From Bacteroidales bacterium (lineage in GTDB: Bacteria > Bacteroidota > Bacteroidia > Bacteroidales > Muribaculaceae), in the NCBI GenBank assembly GCA_014800525.1, contig JAAVFV010000030.1, forward strand, positions 33,160 to 97,159: DNA of 64,000 nucleotides, written 5' to 3'. The notes under the pieces were generated by a model. The model was not told the DNA's origin and did not search any database. It was given only the letters and a program-made list of their open reading frames with translations. Of this stretch, positions 35,232 to 44,427 are shown in pieces (positions within the stretch are counted from its first letter, which is position 1; each line of letters starts with the position of its first letter). The translations under genes and the position numbers were made by a program.

Positions 35232-36470
35232 TTACTTCTGAGTGAAGATTACGATACGGTTCCAGTCGTTAGTGCTGTAGGGCTGTGTCTCAGAACCATC
35301 ATACTTCACGGTCAGACGGTCGGCGTCGATACCGTAAGTGTTGATAAGTGCGTTAGCCACTGCATCAGCACGCTTCTGAGAGAGCTGGAGGTTGTATTCA
35401 GCTGTACCGGTATCCTTATCAGCATAACCTACTACCATCACCTTCTCGTTGGGGTTAGCCTTGAGCCATTCTGCCATGTTGTAGATGTTAACCTCCTCAG
35501 TAGGCATAATCTTAGCAGAGTTGATGGTGAAGCGTACAGTTGACATCAGAGGTGCGTTTACGCAATCCTTCTGCGGAGCGGGCTCGGGGCAAGGAAGCTG
35601 TGCCTGAAGAGCTGCAACTTCAGCACCACATGCGAGAAGCTGAGCACGGAGGTCGTTAACCTGGCCGTTGAGAGCTGCGATCTGAGATACGTACTCACAC
35701 TGGTTGAACTTGTTCCAGTTGCGGCCGCCGATATTGATATTGAAACCACCCATTGCTGATACGTTTGCGTCTACTGACTGGCCATAAGCTGCGCCATTCC
35801 AGTTGTCACCGTACATTGATGCGCGGAGTTCAGCGAAGAAGTCGATATATTCGCAAAGACGGAAACGAAGCTGAATACCTGCTGATACAGGAAGTGTCCA
35901 GTTAATACGTTTTGCCTTATCACCTTTGATCAATACATTTGTTCCTACAGGTGTGTTGCCGTATGCATCACGAAGATCCCAGTTAGCGTCACCACCAAGA
36001 CCTACGAAAGGAATGAGTGAGAATACGCGGTTATCGTTCGGACCCTTGATCGAGTTGAACATATCCCACATCAACTCTGCCTGGAGCTGTGCGTGCTTAG
36101 AACGTGTCCAACCGTTTACGTTAGCCTCGCTGTTGGGGTTGTTCCAGTGAAGAGCACCACCCATAGCCTTGATACGGAAACCTACATAAGGAGATACCCA
36201 ACGGCCAAAACCGAAGCTGTACTGAGCTGTCATGTTGTGACGAGTGATCACGGGCTGGTGAAGACGCTCTACGAGGGGCTGAGTGATACCTGCACCCAAT
36301 TCGATGAACCAGTTGTCACGCCAGTTGCTGATGTAGTGTGTTGTGTTGTCACAGGTGAACTCAGTCACTGTAGTGGCCTGGTCAACGAAAACATCCTGTG
36401 CATTTGCGGGAGCTGCCACTGCCATTGTGCCGGCAACCGCCATTGCGAAGTAAAGATTCTTAGCTTTCAT
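35232..36470 (-). CDS. OmpA-family outer membrane protein
   Basis: 412 residues from the ATG at 36470 (MKAKNLYFAMAVAGTMAVAAPANA, a clean signal peptide); longer in-frame starts lack a signal peptide at their N-terminus. The N-terminal ~260 residues form a beta-barrel (GRWVSPYVGFRIKAMGG; AQLQAELMWDMFNS). A short Cys-Pro linker follows (PCPEPAPQKDCV), then the peptidoglycan-binding OmpA domain (RFTINSAKIMPTEEVNIYNMAEWL ... VVGYADKDTGTAEYNLQLSQKRADAVANAL). Such proteins are abundant structural links between outer membrane and wall. The only good promoter match lies about 400 nt upstream (36868-36899). Confidence 0.94.
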   Translation of the reverse strand: MKAKNLYFAMAVAGTMAVAAPANAQDVFVDQATTVTEFTCDNTTHYISNWRDNWFIELGAGITQPLVERLHQPVITRHNMTAQYSFGFGRWVSPYVGFRIKAMGGALHWNNPNSEANVNGWTRSKHAQLQAELMWDMFNSIKGPNDNRVFSLIPFVGLGGDANWDLRDAYGNTPVGTNVLIKGDKAKRINWTLPVSAGIQLRFRLCEYIDFFAELRASMYGDNWNGAAYGQSVDANVSAMGGFNINIGGRNWNKFNQCEYVSQIAALNGQVNDLRAQLLACGAEVAALQAQLPCPEPAPQKDCVNAPLMSTVRFTINSAKIMPTEEVNIYNMAEWLKANPNEKVMVVGYADKDTGTAEYNLQLSQKRADAVANALINTYGIDADRLTVKYDGSETQPYSTNDWNRIVIFTQK

Positions 36471-36867
36471 ACTTATTTGTTTAGGTATAATTGTCTGTAT
36501 TTTAAAACCTCCTCTGCTTATCCCGCATCGGAAATTATACATATTTAACATTCAATTCCTTTTTTTGGTTTTACATTCCCGAACTTTTTTTGTAGTTTTT
36601 TCATTAAGTAAAACCTAAATAATTGAATATCAGAGGTTTATATCATAAAAATCTTCGCGATTTTTTATTATTTACTTATGAAGCCATGGGCTCATTACAC
36701 TTTTTTCATTTTCTTTTCAATTCCTTTTCCTCTTTTTTAACCAGGAAATCCCGCTTCATATATCCATCCCCGAGGGTGCCCCGGAGCTTCATTATAAAGC
36801 ATCGGAATTTTACGATTTCAGTTATTTTTTTTAATTTTGAATTATTCTCACAACCGAAATTCGACTG
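36471..36867 (-). other. Long putative 5' leader of the ompA-like transcript
   Basis: A gene-free, very A/T-rich stretch of ~390 nt between the promoter and the start codon. Open frames in it (e.g. 36623-36916, 36706-36942) are biased low-complexity sequence and are not supported. If transcribed it would be an exceptionally long leader, which in other bacteria can stabilise abundant ompA messages. Confidence 0.45.
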
Positions 36868-36899
36868 CAAAATTAAGGATTTTTTTGATATCAGCCAAA
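36868..36899 (-). promoter_or_regulatory. Promoter, probably of the ompA-like gene
   Basis: Minus strand: TTTG (36896-36899), 20-nt spacer, TAATTTTG (36868-36875). No CAAAnnTA match is visible on the plus strand nearer to 36470. It is divergent from the gene at 36986. Confidence 0.6.
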
Positions 36900-36985
36900 T
36901 TTTAAGGTTGTGGTAAAGTTTTTTTCGACCTTTTAGTCTCAAAAATTCCGCTCTTTATAGTTTTTTTGAGGTTTTCAAGCAGGCA

Positions 36986-37879
36986 ATGAGTAGACTTAGA
37001 TCACGTTTGAGATTCAGAATCGATGATGAATCTCATCTCCGAACCATAGCAGATTCATCTCTCCCTTTATGGGGTGTGGGTATCTTGGTGGTGGCAATCG
37101 TGACTATTGGTATATTTTGCGGTGGTCTCCTGGTGATGATCACCCCTCTTAAACAGTTGCTCCCGGGATACCTTAAGGAGGACCAGCGTGATGCCACTGA
37201 GGAAAGTCTCCTACGTCTCGATTCAATTATCGGAACATATGAGACCAATAGCCGGTATATCGAGAATTTTTTGCGCGCCACTGACACCGATAGGCTGCCT
37301 ACTGATTCCATCCCTAAGATTGATACCATCCTTGAGACAAGTACTGAGGATTCTCTTATCGGGCCTTCGGAACGAGAAAGAAATTTCGTGGCCAGAATGC
37401 AGGAACATGAACGGTTCAATGTTTCAGTGCTCGCTCCATTGGCAGCGGATGGAATGATTTTTACAAATGTTACCGACAACGGCATATTCTCCTCATCCAC
37501 ATTAAAGGAGCCGTATCCGGAGGTGATCCTTGCTTCCGGAGCCAATGTAAAGGCTATGACAGATGGAACTGTGGTCGACGCTGCCTATTCTTCCCCCAAA
37601 GGGTGTTATTCCATGGCTATACAGCATCGGGGAGGTTTCCTTTCATATTATTCCGGTCTGGGTAGCCCATTGGTGGATATCGGGGAAAAAGTTTCTGCCG
37701 GCCAGATTATTGCCTCACCCCCCTCCCCCGATGCTAATGGGCGCCGCATTATTCGTGTAAGGTTATGGCATAACGGTATACCCCTGATTCCCTATGATTA
37801 TATCGGGAAGGAACATTCTACTCGTCCCGATCGACAGATAGAGGCCGAAAACAGTTTCACGGCTCCCCGAGGTCGCTGA
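36986..37879 (+). CDS. Membrane-anchored M23/LytM-like protein with degraded active site
   Basis: 297 residues. One membrane segment (residues ~28-55, PLWGVGILVVAIVTIGIFCGGLLVMI) puts the rest in the periplasm. A charged, probably helical region follows (~65-140), then a C-terminal LytM/M23-like domain (~165-275: ILASGANVKAMTDGTVVDAAYSSPKGCYSMAIQHRGGFLSYYSGLG, described in parts). The zinc ligands of active M23 enzymes are missing: YYSGLG stands in place of the YAHL-type motif and RVRLWHNG in place of HxH. It is therefore most likely a non-catalytic activator, like EnvC or NlpD that switch on amidases. It is followed 62 nt later by dxr. Family call from the fold pattern is moderate. Confidence 0.75.
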   Translation: MSRLRSRLRFRIDDESHLRTIADSSLPLWGVGILVVAIVTIGIFCGGLLVMITPLKQLLPGYLKEDQRDATEESLLRLDSIIGTYETNSRYIENFLRATDTDRLPTDSIPKIDTILETSTEDSLIGPSERERNFVARMQEHERFNVSVLAPLAADGMIFTNVTDNGIFSSSTLKEPYPEVILASGANVKAMTDGTVVDAAYSSPKGCYSMAIQHRGGFLSYYSGLGSPLVDIGEKVSAGQIIASPPSPDANGRRIIRVRLWHNGIPLIPYDYIGKEHSTRPDRQIEAENSFTAPRGR

Positions 37880-37941
37880 CCTTAATGACCCTCATAATCT
37901 TAATGACCCTCATAATCAGTGATTAAAATAAATTCCAACCC

Positions 37942-39105
37942 ATGAGACAGATCACAATACTCGGAAGTACTGGCAGCATTGGTAGCCAGACTCTGGACAT
38001 AATACGCGAAAATCCCGATCGGTTTCGGGCCTCAGTTCTTACTGCAGGTTCAAATTGGAAACTTCTTGGCCGACAAGCTTTAGAGTTCCGCCCCGATATC
38101 GTGGTGATTGCTGATGAAAATGGGTATGCCCCACTTAAGGAGATGCTCAAGGGTGAGGATATTTCCATCTTATGTGGTTCCGAGGCTATAGCAGAGGTGG
38201 CCGCGGAGGGTAATTCCGATATAGTCCTTACTGCATTGGTGGGCTATAGCGGTCTGATTCCTACTCTTTCAGCTATAAACGCCGGAAAAACAATAGCCCT
38301 TGCCAATAAAGAGACACTTGTGGCCGGTGGCAGCATAGTCACGGAGGCGGCACGGCGAATGGGAGTGGACATCTTGCCGGTGGATAGCGAACATTCGGCA
38401 ATCTTCCAGTGTCTGCAAGGTGAGGATCCGAACATGGTCAGAAAGCTCATCCTCACTGCATCCGGTGGGCCGTTCCGCACCTGGACTTGTGATCAGCTGG
38501 CTAATGCAACTACGGCCGATGCCCTGCGGCATCCCAACTGGTCGATGGGAGCTAAGGTTACAATAGATTCAGCTTCCATGATGAATAAGGGTTTCGAGAT
38601 GATTGAAGCTCGTTGGCTTTTCGATTGCATGCCTGAGAAGATTGAAATCGCTGTCCATCCCCAGTCGATTGTCCATTCTATGGTGGAATTTGAGGATGGT
38701 TCGGTAAAGGCCCAACTTGGAGTGCCCGATATGCGCATTCCTATCAGCGTGGCTATCGGATATCCGGAGCGTGTAGCCACTTCTCGTCCCGGACTGACAC
38801 TTGAACAATATTCCTCGCTGACCTTCGAACGTCCCGATTTTGAGAAATTCCCTCTTCTTGGTGTGGCATATAAGGCCATAGAGACAGGAGGAACATTGCC
38901 TTGTGCCATGAATGCTGCTAATGAGGTGGCCGTGAAAGCTTTCCTCGATGGAAAACTCAGATTTATCGACATGCCGCTCCTCGTCACTGATACAATGGAG
39001 AACACTTCATTTGTGGCTAATCCCACGCTTGAGGATCTGATAGCCGTTAATGCGGAGGCTCTGGCTAAAGCTGTGGAATGGATAGAGAGCACTCCCGGTG
39101 CATAA
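37942..39105 (+). CDS. dxr: 1-deoxy-D-xylulose 5-phosphate reductoisomerase (MEP pathway)
   Basis: 387 residues. It converts DXP to MEP with NADPH, the first committed step of non-mevalonate isoprenoid synthesis. The NADPH-binding start ILGSTGSIGSQTLDIIRENP is followed by ALANKETLVAGG, the metal site VDSEHSAIFQCLQG (Asp, Glu), the flexible loop TASGGPFRTW and the substrate region NWSMGAKVTIDSASMMNKGFE. HPQSIVHSMVEFEDGSVKAQLG completes the family pattern. Length is standard. The next gene, rseP, is separated by a 325-bp gap with a large palindromic element; dxr and rseP are neighbours in many bacteria. Confidence 0.98.
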   Translation: MRQITILGSTGSIGSQTLDIIRENPDRFRASVLTAGSNWKLLGRQALEFRPDIVVIADENGYAPLKEMLKGEDISILCGSEAIAEVAAEGNSDIVLTALVGYSGLIPTLSAINAGKTIALANKETLVAGGSIVTEAARRMGVDILPVDSEHSAIFQCLQGEDPNMVRKLILTASGGPFRTWTCDQLANATTADALRHPNWSMGAKVTIDSASMMNKGFEMIEARWLFDCMPEKIEIAVHPQSIVHSMVEFEDGSVKAQLGVPDMRIPISVAIGYPERVATSRPGLTLEQYSSLTFERPDFEKFPLLGVAYKAIETGGTLPCAMNAANEVAVKAFLDGKLRFIDMPLLVTDTMENTSFVANPTLEDLIAVNAEALAKAVEWIESTPGA

Positions 39106-39136
39106 TACATAGCTTGTTTCTTACGTTTTCAAAGGT

Positions 39137-39330
39137 AGAAGTTGTCTAAACTTATTTACGAATGTTAAACAAAACTATCCTTACATTCTTTTATTAACTC
39201 TTGCGGATCTTTTTGGCTGCTTTAGCCCCTCTCATCGGTACCAACCGAAAGGTTGCTACCTCTTCGAGTGACTAAATCAGCTCAAAAATCTCTCGCAATT
39301 GTTAATAAAAAATAAGTTTAGACAACTTCT
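39137..39330. mobile_element. 194-bp nested-palindrome (MITE-like) element between dxr and rseP
   Basis: Terminal inverted repeats of at least 20 bp, AGAAGTTGTCTAAACTTATT, occur at 39137 (left) and as the exact reverse complement ending at 39330. Inner sequence also pairs: TTTTATTAAC, then TTGCG...TTTTTG..CTG.TTTAG, then GGTACCAACC/GGTTGCTACC around a GAAA loop at 39247-39250. The left arm (39137-39246) has an extra ~30 nt compared with the right arm (39251-39330). GGT flanks both ends (39134-39136, 39331-39333), a possible 3-bp target duplication. No reading frame. The remaining gap 39331-39430 shows nothing else. Confidence 0.65.
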
Positions 39331-39430
39331 GGTATAACCCCGTTTACACGGACATCCAATCCCGGATTCCATCGCTGTAACCGCTCGTGGAACCAACCAT
39401 TATTTCACATAACTAATAAAATACTTTAGA

Positions 39431-41077
39431 TTGGAAACATTTCTCATCAAGGCGGCGCAGCTGATTCTTGCTTTCGCCATCCTGGTAATCATACACGAAT
39501 TCGGACATTTCCTCTTTGCGCGCGTATTCGGCATCCGCAATGAAAAATTCTATCTCTTCTTTAATCCCGGTCTGTCTCTCTTCAAGTGGAAGCCTAAGAA
39601 GTATGTTTCGGTGCTCCATAAGACCAAATTCCTTTCCGAGGAAGGAAAGGCGGAATATGAGGCCGACCTGAAGTTCAATCGTGCGGTCAAGGCTAAGGAA
39701 GAAGCCGAAGCCCGGCTCAAGGAAGCAAAAAAGAGTGGCGACGATCAGGAAATCCGTGCGGCGCAACGGCGCGTGGATGAGGCAATGGCCACCTATAAGC
39801 AGGAATCCGACCTGCTCTTCGACCGCCAGCGTAAGGAATACGATGAAGAACGTAAGGAAAGCCGTTGGAAACGTTTCTGGAGCCATACGGTCTACGGCAT
39901 CGGCTGGCTTCCTTTGGGAGGATATTGCAAGATCGGAGGTATGATTGATGAGTCTATGGATACCGAGCAGCTTAAACGCGACCCTCAGCCTTGGGAATTC
40001 CGTGCCAAGCCGGCATGGCAACGTCTGTTGGTAATGATTGCCGGAGTGCTCTTCAATTTCCTTCTCGCGATTATCATTTATGCCGGAATCGTATACACCA
40101 CAGGAGAGAAATATGTGCCTTTCTCTGAAGCAAAGGATGGAATGGAATATTCCGGAGAGGCGCGTAAAATCGGTTTTCACGATGGTGATATTCCTCTGCG
40201 TGCAGACGGGGTGGCTCTTGACAATTCCATGGATGCCCATCTTAAAATGGCCCAGGCAAAGAGTGTAACCGTGCTCCGCGACGGCAAAGAAGTCGATATT
40301 CAGATTCCCGAGAAATTCATTTTCGCCCTCGAAAATGAGGCAAAAAGTGATACGGCCATGATTTCTTTTTTCAACTATCGCTTCCCGACACGTATCTCGC
40401 AGGTAGCGATGGGTGATGGTGCGGATAAGGCCGGTATCCGTAAGGGGGATGTGATTATTGCTGTCGATTCGACATCCACTCCTTCTCTGCTCTCTTTTAT
40501 CAATACCTTGAAGGGACATGAGGATCAGACCGTAAATCTTACTGTCACCCGCAGTAAACTGGCGGATGATTTGAATTCTGCTCTCCGCGATACATTGATG
40601 CTTCCTGTCAAGCTTGACGGGGGATCAAAAATGGGTGTTGGTCTGGAGATTGATCCCGCAGCTTTCTATAAAGCCAATGAAATCCATTATTCTCTTCTTC
40701 AGTCGCTTCCCCGAGGTATGAAGATGGGTACCGACAAACTCACAGCCTATGCGAAGTCGATGAAGATGGTATTCACTAAAGAGGGAGCAAAATCGATCGG
40801 AGGATTCGGCACCCTGGGATCAATCTTCCCTGAGAGTTGGAATTGGATTGCATTCTGGAATATCGCCGCTTTCCTGTCGGTGGCTCTGGCGTTTATGAAC
40901 ATCCTCCCCATTCCGGCCCTTGATGGGGGTCATGTGCTCTTCCTTATATATGAGGTGGTGACCGGTCGGAAGCCCAGTGAGAAGTTTCTGGAATATGCCC
41001 AGATGTTTGGTATGGTAGTGCTTATTCTTCTTCTCCTTTACGCAAACGGCATGGATATTCTGCGCCTCTTCAAGTAA
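39431..41077 (+). CDS. rseP: RseP, site-2 intramembrane zinc metalloprotease (M50)
   Basis: 548 residues with a TTG start at 39431. No ATG lies between it and the upstream in-frame stop at 39410-39412, and the reading METFLIKAAQLILAFAILVI begins as expected. The zinc motif is HEFGH (residues 22-26) in the first helix; the second conserved motif NILPIPALDGGH is near the C-terminus with a third zinc ligand. Residues ~60-150 are a charged coiled-coil-like insert (KAKEEAEARLKEAKKSG). A PDZ domain follows (ISQVAMGDGADKAGIRKGDVIIAVD). The family cleaves membrane-bound regulators such as anti-sigma factors and removes signal-peptide remnants. The TTG start probably lowers expression. Confidence 0.93.
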   Translation: METFLIKAAQLILAFAILVIIHEFGHFLFARVFGIRNEKFYLFFNPGLSLFKWKPKKYVSVLHKTKFLSEEGKAEYEADLKFNRAVKAKEEAEARLKEAKKSGDDQEIRAAQRRVDEAMATYKQESDLLFDRQRKEYDEERKESRWKRFWSHTVYGIGWLPLGGYCKIGGMIDESMDTEQLKRDPQPWEFRAKPAWQRLLVMIAGVLFNFLLAIIIYAGIVYTTGEKYVPFSEAKDGMEYSGEARKIGFHDGDIPLRADGVALDNSMDAHLKMAQAKSVTVLRDGKEVDIQIPEKFIFALENEAKSDTAMISFFNYRFPTRISQVAMGDGADKAGIRKGDVIIAVDSTSTPSLLSFINTLKGHEDQTVNLTVTRSKLADDLNSALRDTLMLPVKLDGGSKMGVGLEIDPAAFYKANEIHYSLLQSLPRGMKMGTDKLTAYAKSMKMVFTKEGAKSIGGFGTLGSIFPESWNWIAFWNIAAFLSVALAFMNILPIPALDGGHVLFLIYEVVTGRKPSEKFLEYAQMFGMVVLILLLLYANGMDILRLFK

Positions 41078-41113
41078 AAACCATTACACAACGATATAGT
41101 CCATACGGTTGAT

Positions 41114-42298
41114 ATGAGTATAAAGACTATCCGGTTGAAACCGGGCAAGGAGGAATCAATCCTCCGTCATCATCCCTGGGTGTTCTCAGGAGCCATTTCC
41201 TCAGTCCCCTCCGGTCTGGAGGAGGGTGAAGAGGTGTGCGTGGTCGATAATGCGGGTCGGGTGCTCGGCACGGGTCATTATCAGATCGGTAGCATCGCGG
41301 TCAGGATTCTGGAGTTTGGCGTGGAGTCGCTTCCGGATGATTTCTTCGAGCGCCGTCTTCAAAATGCATTCACCCTGCGTGAGGGCCTGGGACTTATCCG
41401 CCCTGATAATAACTGCTTCCGCCTTGTCCATGGCGAGGGAGATTTTCTCCCCGGGCTGGTGGTGGATATATATGGAGATACAGCCGTAGTACAGGCCCAT
41501 TCCCCCGGTATGCACTATGCCCGTCATCGCATTGCCAATGCCCTTACTCTCATTCCGGGAGCCCGCATACGAAATGTATATTATAAGTCGGAGACCACCC
41601 TCCCCTATAAAGCCCGTCTCGATCCGGAGAATGAATATCTTATCGGAGGTTTCGATGGCAATATCGCTCTTGAGAATGGTCTGCAGTTTAATATCGACTG
41701 GCTCAAGGGTCAGAAGACAGGTTTCTTTGTTGATCAGCGGGAAAACCGCGCTCTGTTGGAAAAATTTGCCAAGGGACGCGACGTATTGAATATGTTCTGC
41801 TACACCGGCGGTTTCTCTGTATACGCCATGCGCGGTGGAGCTAATCGTGTGGATTCCGTCGATTCATCCTCCAAGGCAGTGGCTCTTACCGATGCAAACA
41901 TAGCTCTTAATTTCCCCGAAGATAAACGCCACACCACCTTCGCAACCGATGCATTCCGATTCCTCAACGAAATGGAGAAGGATAAATACGACCTCATCGT
42001 GCTTGATCCCCCGGCTTTCGCCAAACACCGTTCCGCTATTAAGAATGGTCTGATTGGATATCGGAAGCTGAATGGAAAGGCTTTCGATAAAATCCGTTCC
42101 GGAGGAATCCTTTTCACTTTCTCCTGCTCCCAGGCCATCACTAAGGAAATGTTCCGTCTCGCGGTTTTCAGTGCCGCTGCAAAGTCGGGGCGTAAGGTCC
42201 GGATTCTCCATCAGCTTTCCCAACCGGCCGATCATCCCATCGATATTTCCCATCCGGAGGGCGAGTATCTTAAGGGACTCGTGCTTTATGTGGAATAA
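41114..42298 (+). CDS. rlmI: 23S rRNA (cytosine(1962)-C5)-methyltransferase, RlmI family
   Basis: 394 residues. An N-terminal PUA RNA-binding domain (residues ~1-75, LKPGKEESILRHHPWVFSGAI) is followed by a linker and a Rossmann SAM domain. The latter has VLNMFCYTGGFSVYAMRGG (motif I), the catalytic-loop LIVLDPPAFAKHR, and FTFSCSQ with the probable catalytic Cys. This matches the YccW/RlmI family that methylates C1962 of 23S rRNA. Member-specific activity is inferred. It starts 37 nt after rseP and is likely in the same transcript. Confidence 0.9.
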   Translation: MSIKTIRLKPGKEESILRHHPWVFSGAISSVPSGLEEGEEVCVVDNAGRVLGTGHYQIGSIAVRILEFGVESLPDDFFERRLQNAFTLREGLGLIRPDNNCFRLVHGEGDFLPGLVVDIYGDTAVVQAHSPGMHYARHRIANALTLIPGARIRNVYYKSETTLPYKARLDPENEYLIGGFDGNIALENGLQFNIDWLKGQKTGFFVDQRENRALLEKFAKGRDVLNMFCYTGGFSVYAMRGGANRVDSVDSSSKAVALTDANIALNFPEDKRHTTFATDAFRFLNEMEKDKYDLIVLDPPAFAKHRSAIKNGLIGYRKLNGKAFDKIRSGGILFTFSCSQAITKEMFRLAVFSAAAKSGRKVRILHQLSQPADHPIDISHPEGEYLKGLVLYVE

Positions 42299-42382
42299 AT
42301 CCCTAATCCGGCTTAGGCTCCATCCAATAAGATAACTATGGGCCATATCCCCTATTGATAACCATCCTAATATCATTCCACA

Positions 42383-44425
42383 ATGAAAAGAATTATACCA
42401 ACCCTAATCTTAGGAAGCATGATAGGAATATCATCACATGCTGCGGAAGACAAGAATTTCAACTATCATGTCGACCGTTTTGCCGATATCGAGGTGCTTC
42501 GTTATGAAGTTCCTGAATATAGCCGTCTATCTCTCAATCAGAAGAAGATGCTCTATTATCTGTCGCAGGCCGCTCAGATGGGCCGCGATATCATCTGGGA
42601 TCAGAATGGTGCCTATAACCTTCAGATCCGTCAGCTCCTGGAGAACATCTACACCAACTATAAAGGCGACAAAAATAGCAAGGATTTCAAGGCTTTCGAG
42701 AAATATCTCAAGCAGGTATGGTTTGGTAATGGTATCCATCACCATTATTCCACCGATAAGTTCGCACCCGAGTTCTCTAAGGATTTCTTCATGGCTGAGG
42801 TAGCTGCTATTCCAGATGCGGATCTTCCCCTTGCGAAAGGCCAGACCCGCGAGGAGATGATGGCAGTCCTCGTACCGGTGATTTTCGATCCCACCGTAAT
42901 GGCCAAACGTGTCAATCAGGATGGCTCGCAGGATGTGGTGGCCACTTCCGCAAATAACCTTTATGGTGAGGGCGTGACTCAGAAAGAGGTGGAGGATTTC
43001 TATAATGCGCTTAAGAATCCCGCTGATGAGACTCCGGTATCCTATGGTCTTAATGCTCGCGTAGTGAAGGAAGACGGTAAGATTAAGGAGCAGAAATACA
43101 CTGTTGCGGGTCTTTATGGACCGGCTATCGCGCAGATCATTTATTGGCTTGATATGGCTAAGGGGGTGGCTGAGAATGACGCTCAGAAAGCATATATCAC
43201 AAAGCTTATCGATTTCTATATCACAGGCGACCTCAAGCTCTTCGATGAGTATTCCATCCTTTGGGCTGAGGATACAAAGTCGGATATCGATTTTGTAAAC
43301 GGCTTCATCGAAAGCTACGGCGATCCTCTGGGTATGACCGGAAGCTGGGAATCTTATGTGAATTTCAAGAACAATGCTTCTTCTGAACGCACCGAGAAGA
43401 TTTCATCCAATGCACAATGGTTTGAAGATCATTCTCCGGTCGACCCTAAGTTCCGCAAGGATAAGGTTAAGGGGGTCTCTGCAAAGGTGATCACCGCCGC
43501 TATGCTCGCCGGCGATGCTTTCCCTGCTACCGCTATCGGTATCAACCTCCCCAACTCCAACTGGATCCGTGCGCAGCATGGTTCGAAGTCGGTGACTCTT
43601 GAGAACATCACCGAAGCTTATGACATGGCTTCTCACGGGAATGGTTTCAATGATGAGTTCGTGATCGATCAGCCCACAGCCAAGATGATGGATGATTATC
43701 TCTACATCACCGATATGCTTCATACCGACCTCCATGAATGTCTCGGCCATGCTTCCGGACGCCTTCTTCCCGGAGTGGACCAGGATGCCCTCAAGGAAAA
43801 TGGTTCTGCCCTCGAAGAGGCGCGTGCCGACCTTTTCGCTCTCTATTATCTGGCAGATCCTAAGCTTCAGGAACTGGGAATTCTCGATAATCCCAATGCA
43901 TATCAGGCGGAGTATTATAAGTATATGCTCAATGGTCTGATGACTCAGCTCAACCGCATCGAGCCCGGCAATGATATCGAGGAGGCGCATATGAGAAATC
44001 GCCAGCTGATTGCTAAATGGGTGCTGGAAAATGGTAAGAAAAAGGGGAAAGGCGGCAAGGATGTTGTCGAACTCGTGAAGAAAAATGGCAAGACTTTCGT
44101 TAAGGTAAATGATTATCCCAAGATGCGCGAGCTTTTCGGCAATCTTCTGGCTGAAATTCAGCGTATAAAGAGCGAGGGAGATTATGAAGGCGGTAAAAAA
44201 ATGATTCTGAAATATGCTGTCAAGGTTGATCCGAAGTTGCATAAGGAAGTACTCGACCGTTTCTCTAAACTTGACATTCCTCCCTATCGCGGTTTCATCA
44301 ACCCTGTCTATACTCCGGTTTATGACCAGGCGGGAGAAATCACAGACATCACCATCTCCTATCCCGAGAATTATTCCGAGCAGATGTTGCGTCTGAGCCG
44401 CGATTATTCGCCTCTTACTAAGTAA
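42383..44425 (+). CDS. Dipeptidyl peptidase III (M49 zinc exopeptidase)
   Basis: 680 residues. The zinc site HECLGH (residues 451-456) fits the M49 pattern HExxGH, and the second motif EEARAD (478-483) supplies the third ligand. DPP III removes dipeptides from the N-terminus of oligopeptides. The start MKRIIPTLILGSMIGISSHAAEDK looks like a signal peptide, so the enzyme is probably periplasmic or exported, unlike cytosolic eukaryotic forms. It could finish the breakdown of peptides produced by extracellular peptidases. An AlkD-like gene begins 2 nt after the stop. Confidence 0.93.
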   Translation: MKRIIPTLILGSMIGISSHAAEDKNFNYHVDRFADIEVLRYEVPEYSRLSLNQKKMLYYLSQAAQMGRDIIWDQNGAYNLQIRQLLENIYTNYKGDKNSKDFKAFEKYLKQVWFGNGIHHHYSTDKFAPEFSKDFFMAEVAAIPDADLPLAKGQTREEMMAVLVPVIFDPTVMAKRVNQDGSQDVVATSANNLYGEGVTQKEVEDFYNALKNPADETPVSYGLNARVVKEDGKIKEQKYTVAGLYGPAIAQIIYWLDMAKGVAENDAQKAYITKLIDFYITGDLKLFDEYSILWAEDTKSDIDFVNGFIESYGDPLGMTGSWESYVNFKNNASSERTEKISSNAQWFEDHSPVDPKFRKDKVKGVSAKVITAAMLAGDAFPATAIGINLPNSNWIRAQHGSKSVTLENITEAYDMASHGNGFNDEFVIDQPTAKMMDDYLYITDMLHTDLHECLGHASGRLLPGVDQDALKENGSALEEARADLFALYYLADPKLQELGILDNPNAYQAEYYKYMLNGLMTQLNRIEPGNDIEEAHMRNRQLIAKWVLENGKKKGKGGKDVVELVKKNGKTFVKVNDYPKMRELFGNLLAEIQRIKSEGDYEGGKKMILKYAVKVDPKLHKEVLDRFSKLDIPPYRGFINPVYTPVYDQAGEITDITISYPENYSEQMLRLSRDYSPLTK

Positions 44426-44427
44426 GG

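Noticed and set aside
36623..36942. Open frames on both strands in the ompA leader
   Set aside because: Phe/Ser- or Lys-rich low-complexity translations from A/T-rich DNA; no start context or homologue.
39413..40519. 368-codon open frame opposite rseP
   Set aside because: Antisense shadow of rseP coding sequence.
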